A stretch of 40,057 nt of DNA, from NCBI GenBank assembly GCA_902797675.1, contig CADBTR010000145.1, positions 1 through 40,057 on the forward strand. Reading direction: 5' to 3'. The DNA comes from an uncultured Lachnospiraceae bacterium. Its GTDB lineage: Bacteria > Bacillota > Clostridia > Lachnospirales > Lachnospiraceae. The first letter of the stretch is position 1. The number at the start of each line of letters is the position of its first letter. Below are positions 1 to 6,539 of this stretch, piece after piece. A program made the position numbers and the translations under genes. The notes beneath the pieces are model-generated. The model searched no databases. It was not told where the DNA came from and saw nothing but the letters and a program-made list of their open reading frames with translations.

Positions 1-24
1 CGACATAAAAGAAATCATCATTAA

Positions 25-567
25 TCAGCCGAAATATCTGTCCAGCAAGCCCTTGAACGCCTTGCCGTGTCTTGCCTCATCTCTCGCCATCTCATGAACG
101 GTGTCGTGGATTGCGTCAAGATTTGCGGCTTTCGCGCGCTTCGCAAGGTCAGTCTTGCCGGCAGTTGCGCCATTTTCAGCTTCCACACGCATCTCAAGAT
201 TCTTCCGGGTGCTGTTGGTGACTACTTCCCCTAATAATTCTGCAAACTTTGCAGCATGTTCTGCTTCTTCGTAAGCGGCTTTCTCATAATACATACCGAT
301 CTCCGGATATCCCTCGCGGTAAGCAACTCTTGCCATTGCAAGATACATACCGACTTCAGAACATTCACCGTTAAAATTAGAACGAAGATCTTCCTTGATG
401 TCTTCGCTGACATCGGAAGCTACACCTACCACATGCTCGGCTGCCCATGTCATCTCATCGTCCTGTTTTACAAACTTCTCAGGACCTACATGACAGACAG
501 GACATTCTGCCGGTGGCTCGTCTCCCTCGTGAACATAACCGCATACGCTGCATACATACTTTGCCAT
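25..567 (-). CDS. Reverse rubrerythrin (rubredoxin domain N-terminal)
   Basis: A 180-residue cytoplasmic non-heme iron protein. Residues 1-35 form a rubredoxin-like knuckle with two CxxC pairs (C6/C9 and C22/C25). The rest is a ferritin-like four-helix domain with spaced Glu and ExxH motifs (for example EEAEH near residue 102 and DEARH near 164) that would hold the di-iron site. Having rubredoxin at the N-terminus is the reverse rubrerythrin layout of clostridia, where the family acts as an NADH-dependent peroxide/oxygen reductase in oxidative-stress defence. The ATG is preceded on the minus strand by AAGGAGAG. The gene stands alone and is divergent from the next gene. A good sigma-A promoter lies upstream, and between promoter and start is a short palindrome (CACACA-GA-TGTGTG, 611-624) that could be an operator; that is only inference. 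Family call is firm, exact substrate is not. Confidence 0.93.
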   Translation of the reverse strand: MAKYVCSVCGYVHEGDEPPAECPVCHVGPEKFVKQDDEMTWAAEHVVGVASDVSEDIKEDLRSNFNGECSEVGMYLAMARVAYREGYPEIGMYYEKAAYEEAEHAAKFAELLGEVVTNSTRKNLEMRVEAENGATAGKTDLAKRAKAANLDAIHDTVHEMARDEARHGKAFKGLLDRYFG

Positions 568-640
568 ATCATTCTCTCCTTTTCCTTATGAAATTATTCG
601 CGTTCTTCGACACACAGATGTGTGCCTTTGCTTTTCACCC

Positions 641-669
641 ATTATACAACATTTTTCCCCTGCTGTGAA
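641..669 (-). promoter_or_regulatory. Sigma-A promoter for reverse rubrerythrin
   Basis: On the minus strand TTCACA (664-669, one mismatch to TTGACA) is followed after exactly 17 bases by a perfect TATAAT (641-646). It sits about 75 bases upstream of the rubrerythrin start. Confidence 0.7.
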
Positions 670-731
670 GTAAATTCTTTGTGAATGTTATGTGAAAATT
701 TCAATTTTTGCTTTTCCTTTTTGGAAATTTG

Positions 732-740
732 TGGTATAAA
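732..740 (+). promoter_or_regulatory. Extended -10 promoter for the PPIase lipoprotein
   Basis: TGG followed by TATAAA makes an extended -10 element (TGnTATAAA). No good -35 is seen 17 bases upstream. It lies 46 bases before the ATG at 787. Confidence 0.45.
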
Positions 741-786
741 GGTAGTTGTATGTTCAGAAAACAGAAAAAAAGATGAGGTAAAAGAT

Positions 787-1971
787 ATGAAAAAGAAATT
801 ATTGGCGATCGTGCTGTGTATCTGCGCTGTTTTTTCGATGGCGGCATGCAGCAGGAAAACAGCTGAAAAAAGTTCCTCTGACGGTGAGATAACCCTGGGA
901 AAATATAAAGGATATCAGGTGTCGGAGTCAACCGCCAAGGTGACGGATGAAGCGGTTCAGAAGTATTTGAACAGTATTCTTGCCATGTATGCCACGACGT
1001 CGGAGGTGACGGAGGGAACGACAGCGGAGGGTTCCGTTGTGAATGTGACGTATCATATGACGGTGAACGGTACGGAAGTCGGCGATTTCAAACTGGCGGA
1101 AGACGGAACCACTTCCCTGGGAATCAGCAGTCAGGTAACGCTGACAGAGGGAACCTTCGGCGTGGATGGCTTTACCACGGCATTGGTCGGACACGCTGTC
1201 GGAGAAACGGTGGAGATGGATCTTACGCTGCCTGCGGATTACAGCGATACCACATTGGCAGGTCAGCCGGTACATTATTCCGTAACCATCAATTCCATGA
1301 GCCAGACCACGATACCGGAATATAACGATGCCTTTGTCGCAGAGCATTACGCCTTTGCAGGCTATCAGACCACCGCAGATTTTACGGAGCTGATCCGGAA
1401 GGAAGTTTATTACATACAGGTCAGCGAGAAAATCTGGGATGATGTATTGGATGCTCAAAAGGTGAAGCAGTATAATACAAAAGAATTACAGGAATATGTT
1501 GACCGGATGTTCGCGCAGGTAGAATCCACAGTAAGCGGATACGGCGTAACCATGGATTCTTATTATGAGATGATGGGAACGACGAAAGAGGGGTTTTTAA
1601 AACAGCTTGAAAGCGATTGCAAGCCGGTGATCAAGGAGAAGATGTTTATCCGGGCAGTTGCCGGGAAAGAAAAGATCAAGTACAGCGAAGAGGAAGCGGC
1701 GCGTTATGCGGCTATTTCCGGATATACATCGGTAGATGAATTTAAGAAATATCTGGAGAATTACGGGGAAGACCTGGAGTATAATGTCCTTTCCTATATG
1801 GTGCAGAATTTTATCTATGAAAGTGTGGAAGTCATTCCGGATGAGGAGATGACTGCGGAAGAAACTACTGCAGAGGAAACCACGGCAGGAGAAACGGCTG
1901 CGGAGGAAACGGCTGCGGAAGAAACCACTGCGGAGGCAGCGGTCACAGAGGAGACGACTGCAGGGGAATAA
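787..1971 (+). CDS. Trigger-factor-like FKBP-type PPIase lipoprotein
   Basis: A 394-residue exported lipoprotein. The open frame extends further upstream, but the ATG at 787 is preceded by GAGGT at 775-779 and begins a lipoprotein signal (MKKK, hydrophobic stretch, M-A-A-C with the lipid Cys at residue 21). Residues about 79-171 resemble an FKBP-type peptidyl-prolyl isomerase domain and about 172-355 the helical C-terminal chaperone region of trigger factor. The last 40 residues are a low-complexity Glu/Thr/Ala tail of repeated EETTA/EETAA units. Likely role: folding or isomerising proteins on the outer face of the membrane. It is monocistronic, followed by a strong terminator. Substrates cannot be read from the sequence, and catalytic activity of the FKBP part is inferred. 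Confidence 0.8.
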   Translation: MKKKLLAIVLCICAVFSMAACSRKTAEKSSSDGEITLGKYKGYQVSESTAKVTDEAVQKYLNSILAMYATTSEVTEGTTAEGSVVNVTYHMTVNGTEVGDFKLAEDGTTSLGISSQVTLTEGTFGVDGFTTALVGHAVGETVEMDLTLPADYSDTTLAGQPVHYSVTINSMSQTTIPEYNDAFVAEHYAFAGYQTTADFTELIRKEVYYIQVSEKIWDDVLDAQKVKQYNTKELQEYVDRMFAQVESTVSGYGVTMDSYYEMMGTTKEGFLKQLESDCKPVIKEKMFIRAVAGKEKIKYSEEEAARYAAISGYTSVDEFKKYLENYGEDLEYNVLSYMVQNFIYESVEVIPDEEMTAEETTAEETTAGETAAEETAAEETTAEAAVTEETTAGE

Positions 1972-2003
1972 AGTAAAAGAAACGATTGAGCGGTAATAAA
2001 AAG

Positions 2004-2035
2004 CTCTCCGTCATACTGGCGGAGAGTCTTTCTTT
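2004..2035 (+). terminator. Intrinsic terminator after the PPIase gene
   Basis: Perfect 7-bp stem CTCTCCG (2004-2010) / CGGAGAG (2020-2026) with a 9-base loop, followed by TCTTTCTTT. Confidence 0.85.
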
Positions 2036-2048
2036 ACAGACATAAAAA

Positions 2049-2114
2049 AGTCCTTAAATTATCTGAGGGGGAACTCTGGATATATGCAAACGCATACAAG
2101 GTAATTTAAGGACT
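2049..2114. repeat. 66-bp element with 13-bp perfect terminal inverted repeats
   Basis: AGTCCTTAAATTA (2049-2061) is the exact reverse complement of TAATTTAAGGACT (2102-2114). Inside is a second small hairpin, TATGC-AAAC-GCATA (2083-2096), and a purine run with GAG/CTC pairing potential. On the minus strand the long stem is followed by six T, so it would work as a terminator in that direction. It lies between the preceding gene's terminator and the helicase promoter, so it is in neither mRNA as predicted. It could be a small RNA, a miniature repeat element or a stand-alone transcription block; no known RNA family was recognised. The rest of the 305-base gap holds only the terminator and the helicase promoter. 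Confidence 0.6.
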
Positions 2115-2167
2115 AATTTATTTTAGCATGAAACAGGCGCTTTTGCAAGGCTTTTTTGAAAAATAGC

Positions 2168-2196
2168 TTGACTTTTTATAGGGCAGTTGGTACGAT
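2168..2196 (+). promoter_or_regulatory. Sigma-A promoter for the DEAD-box helicase
   Basis: TTGACT (2168-2173), a 17-base spacer, and TACGAT (2191-2196). It implies a 5' leader of about 75 bases before the helicase ATG. Confidence 0.65.
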
Positions 2197-2276
2197 AAAC
2201 AACGCATGTCGCAGACAGGAGTCAGATAATAAATCAGATCATAAGTTATCACTATCAGAAAAGAATAGAGGAAAAA

Positions 2277-3920
2277 ATGGAATTATTGAATTTAGAAGAA
2301 AAAAATATCGTTGATGAGAGAATTATCCGCGCAGTAAAGGAGATGGGATTCAAGCAATTTTCCCCGATCCAGGAGCAGGCAATTCCTGAGATGCTTGCGG
2401 GAAAGGATGTGATCGGCCAGGCGCAGACGGGAACCGGAAAGACGGCGGCCTTTGGAATTCCGTTATTGCAGATGATAGATCCGAAAGAGCAGGGGCTTCA
2501 GGCGCTGGTGCTCTGTCCCACAAGAGAACTTGCCATTCAGGCGGCAGAGGAATTGCGGAAATTTGCAAAATATATGTCGGGGATCCGGGTACTTCCGGTA
2601 TATGGCGGTCAGGAAATATATAAGCAGATCAAGTCGTTAAAGGCAAATGTGCAGGTGATCGTGGGCACGCCGGGGCGCGTCATGGATCATATGAGACGCC
2701 ACACCATAAAGTTAGACCATCTGAAACTTGTGGTGCTGGATGAGGCAGATGAAATGCTGGATATGGGATTTCGCGAGGACATGGAAGAGATCCTCTCCCA
2801 GATTCCGGGGGAACACCAGACCGTATTATTTTCTGCCACGATGCCGAAAGCAATCTTAGATATTACCGGACAATTTCAGGAAAATCCGGTATTGATCAAG
2901 ACCGTAAAAAAAGAATTGACGGTACAGGCCATCAAACAATGTTATTATCAGATCCGGAAAGAAGACAAGAATGAGGCAGCGGCAAGATTACTGGAATATT
3001 ATGCTCCGAAACGAACCCTGATCTTTTGTAATACGAAGAAAATGGTGGAGGAACTGGCGGAAGATTTGAAAAAACGGGGATTTTTCGCGGAGGGACTCCA
3101 TGGTGATCTGGCGCAGAACGTCAGAGATCGCGTTATGGATTCCTTTAAGAGAGGAACCACACAGGTTCTTATCGCAACAGACGTGGCGGCGAGAGGAATC
3201 GATGTGGACGACGTAGAGGCGGTGCTGAATTATGATGTTCCTCAGGACATTGAATTCTATGTGCACCGGATCGGGAGAACCGGTCGCGCCGGCCGTTCCG
3301 GACGTTCCTTTACCCTTGTGGTGGGAAAAGAAATCTATAAAGTCCGTCAGATCGAAAAAATCTGCAAGTCCCGGATGAATGAGCGGAAAATTCCGGCTGT
3401 GGCGGACATTGAAGTTGTAAAGGCAAAGAAAATCCTGGATGAAGTTGCAAAAACCTTAAATTCCAAAAATTTAAGAGAAGTGACGAAGATGATCGAGACA
3501 AAGATGCAGGAGGAAGAATGCAGCGCGTTAGAGCTGGCGGCGGCTTTCTTAAAGCGTGAACTGGGAGAAGAACGGGAAGATATCGTCGAAGATAAGTACA
3601 GACCGGAAAAACGCAATCTGCGTTTTGGAAAAAATGGAAGATCTGACGGACGATTCAACGGAAAAACGGATGGCAGATACGACAGAAGATTTGACGGAAA
3701 ACGCGATGGAAGTCACGACGGAAGATACGAGAAACGGGGAAGAGACAACTCCGGAAAACGGGAAGGAAAGGGCTTCTGGGGATTCGATCACAAGTCCGGT
3801 CGCAGGCAGGAATTTGATACCGGTCGGGAATTCGATAAGAAATATAGCAAAAATTCCGATAAAAAATATGTAAGGAAAACGGAAGAACGAAAAAAGGGAT
3901 TCGGCAGAAAGGAAAAATAG
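2277..3920 (+). CDS. DEAD-box ATP-dependent RNA helicase (CshA/DeaD type)
   Basis: A 547-residue helicase that unwinds RNA duplexes in ribosome assembly or mRNA decay. All signature motifs are visible: Q motif near residue 24-37, AQTGTGKT (49-56), PTRELA (71-76), GTPGR (120-124), DEAD (155-158), SAT (186-188), ARGIDV (305-310) and HRIGRTGR (330-337). A dimerisation/accessory region follows to about residue 440. The last 100 residues are a basic, presumably disordered tail with repeated DGR/DGK units, a common RNA-binding extension in this family. The start has GAGG 6 bases upstream. The MBOAT gene follows 3 bases after the stop, so they may be cotranscribed, although functions differ. Family call is firm; which of cshA, cshB or deaD it equals is not resolved. 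Confidence 0.95.
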   Translation: MELLNLEEKNIVDERIIRAVKEMGFKQFSPIQEQAIPEMLAGKDVIGQAQTGTGKTAAFGIPLLQMIDPKEQGLQALVLCPTRELAIQAAEELRKFAKYMSGIRVLPVYGGQEIYKQIKSLKANVQVIVGTPGRVMDHMRRHTIKLDHLKLVVLDEADEMLDMGFREDMEEILSQIPGEHQTVLFSATMPKAILDITGQFQENPVLIKTVKKELTVQAIKQCYYQIRKEDKNEAAARLLEYYAPKRTLIFCNTKKMVEELAEDLKKRGFFAEGLHGDLAQNVRDRVMDSFKRGTTQVLIATDVAARGIDVDDVEAVLNYDVPQDIEFYVHRIGRTGRAGRSGRSFTLVVGKEIYKVRQIEKICKSRMNERKIPAVADIEVVKAKKILDEVAKTLNSKNLREVTKMIETKMQEEECSALELAAAFLKRELGEEREDIVEDKYRPEKRNLRFGKNGRSDGRFNGKTDGRYDRRFDGKRDGSHDGRYEKRGRDNSGKREGKGFWGFDHKSGRRQEFDTGREFDKKYSKNSDKKYVRKTEERKKGFGRKEK

Positions 3921-3923
3921 GGA

Positions 3924-5387
3924 ATGCTGTTTACTTCGTATGAATTTTTGATATTTCTTTTCATAACGACAGTTGCATATTACCTTTGGAAAGGACCGCG
4001 ACAATGGCTGGTCCTTCTTTTTGCAGGCATTTGGTTTTACGGACGGCAGAATCCGGCTTATTTGTTCTTTCTAGGCGGTACGATTCTTACGGTTTATGCC
4101 GGAACAAGAGGCATGGAGAGACTTGACGGGCGGCGTAAGAGGCGACCGCTGTTACTTGCAGTTACAGGGGTCAACCTTTTCGTTCTGTGGCTGTTAAAAT
4201 ATACGGATCTTTTATTTGATGGCTTGATGATTCCGTTAGGAATCTCATTTTATACTTTTCAGGCGCTTTCTTACCTGATCGATGTTTACCGGGGAACAGA
4301 GAAGGCGGAGAAAAATATAGGAAAAGTGGCGTTGTTTGCAGGCTTCTTTCCGCAATTGATCCAGGGACCGATCAGCCGCTACAGCGATCTGTCCAAAACC
4401 TTATTTGAGGAACATCGTTTTTCGTGGAATGAGGTTTCCTTAGGCTTGCAGAGAATCCTGTGGGGGTATTTTAAGAAATTGGTGATCGCCGACCGGATAT
4501 TGGCGGCGGTGCAGACTTTACTCTTGCAGCCGGAAACCTATCGGGGAATCTATGTACTGGCAGGCATGGTTTTTTACGCGATAGAATTGTATGCGGACTT
4601 TACGGGAGGAATCGATATTGTCATCGGTATTGCGCAAATCCTTGGGATCCGGGTAAAGGAGAATTTTATCCGGCCCTATTTTTCCAAAAGCGTGAAGGAA
4701 TATTGGACAAGATGGCATATCAGCATGGGAACCTGGTTTCGGGATTATGTATTTTATCCGGTATCCGTCAGCAAGCCCTTGTTAAAGATCAGCAAATGGG
4801 CAAGAAAAAATCTGGGAAATGCGATCGGAAAACGGGTACCGGTGTATTTATCAGCCCTTATCGTATGGTCGGCGACAGGAATCTGGCACGGGAGAGGCTG
4901 GAATTTTCTTGCCTGGGGAATCGGAAACTGTCTGATCATTCTCATATCGGGGGAATTGGAACCGCTGTATCGCAGATTTCATAAGCGTTATCCGGTGAAA
5001 GATCATTGGCTGTTCCGGACATTTCAGATCCTGCGAACGATCTTTCTCATGAGCTGTCTACGCCTGTTTGACTGCTACGGAACCGTAAGAAGAACCTTTG
5101 TCATGTTTGCAAGCATATTTACAGATTTTCTTCCGGAACATTTTTCTGCGGGAACATTTCTGAAACTGGGACTGGATCTGTGGGATTACGGGATTCTTAT
5201 GGCAGGAGTGGCGCTTATGATTACGGTGAGCCTTATGGGGAGAACCGGAAGCGTAAGAGAGAAGATCAGAAAGCAGAATGGGGCAGTAAGATTTCTTATC
5301 TGGTATGGATTGTTGATCGTGGTACTATTATTCGGCTGCTATGGGCAGGGATATGAGGCAGTGCAGTTTATTTATCGGAGATATTGA
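3924..5387 (+). CDS. MBOAT family O-acyltransferase (AlgI/DltB-like)
   Basis: A 487-residue polytopic membrane protein with about ten hydrophobic segments. It carries the MBOAT core: the Y-W-T-R-W-H-I-S segment at 260-267 followed by WFRDYVFYP, and the catalytic His322 in WHGRGW. Related proteins (AlgI, PatA, DltB) move acyl groups, usually acetyl, across the membrane onto extracellular polysaccharide, peptidoglycan or teichoic acid. It sits directly upstream of an SGNH-like protein, the usual partner that completes transfer outside the cell. The ATG lies 3 bases after the helicase stop, and the helicase's last codons supply AAGGAAAAATAGGGA as ribosome binding sequence. The acceptor glycan is unknown; no alginate genes are nearby, so an alginate role is unlikely. 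Confidence 0.9.
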   Translation: MLFTSYEFLIFLFITTVAYYLWKGPRQWLVLLFAGIWFYGRQNPAYLFFLGGTILTVYAGTRGMERLDGRRKRRPLLLAVTGVNLFVLWLLKYTDLLFDGLMIPLGISFYTFQALSYLIDVYRGTEKAEKNIGKVALFAGFFPQLIQGPISRYSDLSKTLFEEHRFSWNEVSLGLQRILWGYFKKLVIADRILAAVQTLLLQPETYRGIYVLAGMVFYAIELYADFTGGIDIVIGIAQILGIRVKENFIRPYFSKSVKEYWTRWHISMGTWFRDYVFYPVSVSKPLLKISKWARKNLGNAIGKRVPVYLSALIVWSATGIWHGRGWNFLAWGIGNCLIILISGELEPLYRRFHKRYPVKDHWLFRTFQILRTIFLMSCLRLFDCYGTVRRTFVMFASIFTDFLPEHFSAGTFLKLGLDLWDYGILMAGVALMITVSLMGRTGSVREKIRKQNGAVRFLIWYGLLIVVLLFGCYGQGYEAVQFIYRRY

Positions 5388-5389
5388 TC

Positions 5390-6445
5390 ATGGACGGGAA
5401 GCAGGAAAAACCATCAGAAAACAGAATAAATGCCGGAAAAAAGGTATTTTCCGTATTCCGACTGACGGCGGCGGTAGTTCTTGCCATTGCCGGTCTTGCG
5501 TTTTTGCAGGCGCTTGTTATGCCGAAATATATGAGCGGAGATACAGAGGGAGGCATGGTGCGGGAATATTACGCCTCGGATCTGGATCATGACGTCCTTT
5601 TTATCGGAGACTGCGAAGTCTACGCTAACATCGCCACGCCGGTATTATGGGAAAAATACGGGATTGGCAGCTATATTCGGGGGAGCGCCGGACAGACCTT
5701 GTGGCAGTCTTATTATCTGCTGAAAGACGCCCTGCGCTATGAAAAACCGAAGACCCTGGTTTTGAGTGTGCTGGCGTTAAAATATGACGAGCCGCAGAAA
5801 GAGGCGTATAACCGCATGGCCATTGACGGGATGAGGTTTTCTTCGGATAAAATAGAGGCTGCAAGGGCGTCCATGATGAAAGACGAACAGATGCCGGAAT
5901 ATATATTTCCGTTGCTGCGCTATCATGACCGGATCACACAGCTTACGGGGGAGGATCTCACCTATCTGCTTTACCGCCCGACCCTTACCTATAACGGATA
6001 TTATATGGTGACAGATGTAAAACCGGTGACTGTGGCGCCCGAGGAGGAGCCGTTGACAGAGTCTGAATTTGGGGAGAAAGCTTGTGAATATCTGGATAAA
6101 ATCCGCAATTTATGTGAAAACGAGGGCATAGAACTGGTTTTATATAAGGCGCCGAGTTTATATCCTTATTGGCACGAAGAGTGGGAAAAACAGGTAAAAG
6201 ATTATGCAAAGAAATATCAGCTGCGCTATTATAATCTGCTGGAAGCGGAGATCGGACTTGATTATTCCACGGATACCTATGATGCGGGAATGCATTTTAA
6301 TGTGTACGGTGCAGAGAAGATCGCGGATTATATCGGCGGCAGATTGCAGGACGAATGCGGACTCAAGAGCAGAAGAGGGGAGCAGAGACTGGAAAAATAC
6401 TGGGGGGAATTAGTTGAGAAATATCGCAGACAGAAGGAAGATTAA
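5390..6445 (+). CDS. SGNH-like acyltransferase partner of the MBOAT protein, Cys at nucleophile position
   Basis: A 351-residue protein with one N-terminal membrane segment (about residues 22-44) and an extracellular SGNH/GDSL-like domain. Block I reads IGDCEVY (72-78), so Cys75 replaces the usual Ser of GDS. Block V is D298-x3-H302, giving a plausible Asp-His pair. The partnership resembles AlgI with AlgJ/AlgX or DltB with DltD. A TTG at 5384 would overlap the previous stop, but the ATG at 5390 has GGAG 9 bases upstream and is preferred, 2 bases after the MBOAT stop. Whether Cys is catalytic or the protein has another role is not known. A strong terminator follows. Confidence 0.8.
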   Translation: MDGKQEKPSENRINAGKKVFSVFRLTAAVVLAIAGLAFLQALVMPKYMSGDTEGGMVREYYASDLDHDVLFIGDCEVYANIATPVLWEKYGIGSYIRGSAGQTLWQSYYLLKDALRYEKPKTLVLSVLALKYDEPQKEAYNRMAIDGMRFSSDKIEAARASMMKDEQMPEYIFPLLRYHDRITQLTGEDLTYLLYRPTLTYNGYYMVTDVKPVTVAPEEEPLTESEFGEKACEYLDKIRNLCENEGIELVLYKAPSLYPYWHEEWEKQVKDYAKKYQLRYYNLLEAEIGLDYSTDTYDAGMHFNVYGAEKIADYIGGRLQDECGLKSRRGEQRLEKYWGELVEKYRRQKED

Positions 6446-6481
6446 ATCTTTCTGATCATCTGAACCATAGGAATATTTTAT

Positions 6482-6528
6482 GAACGGTCGCACAGCTAAA
6501 GCTATGCGACCGTTCAATGCAATTTTTT
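6482..6528. terminator. Bidirectional terminator between convergent genes
   Basis: An 11-bp perfect stem GAACGGTCGCA (6482-6492) / TGCGACCGTTC (6505-6515) with an inner AGC-TAAA-GCT extension, followed on the plus strand by six T (6523-6528). On the minus strand it is preceded by the CotH gene stop, so it can serve both directions. Confidence 0.8.
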
Positions 6529-6539
6529 CGCTTGCAGTA

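Noticed and set aside
611-624. CACACA-GA-TGTGTG palindrome as a defined operator
   Set aside because: It sits in the rubrerythrin leader but matches no operator that I can name (PerR and Fur boxes differ); noted in the gene entry only.
2050-2113. Purine-type riboswitch or hammerhead ribozyme at the 66-bp element
   Set aside because: It can be drawn as a small three-way junction, but neither the purine-riboswitch core nor the CUGAUGA/GAAA hammerhead core is present.
3556-3873. Open frame of 105 codons inside the helicase tail
   Set aside because: It is a shadow of the repetitive DGR/DGK codons in another frame, with no independent start signal.
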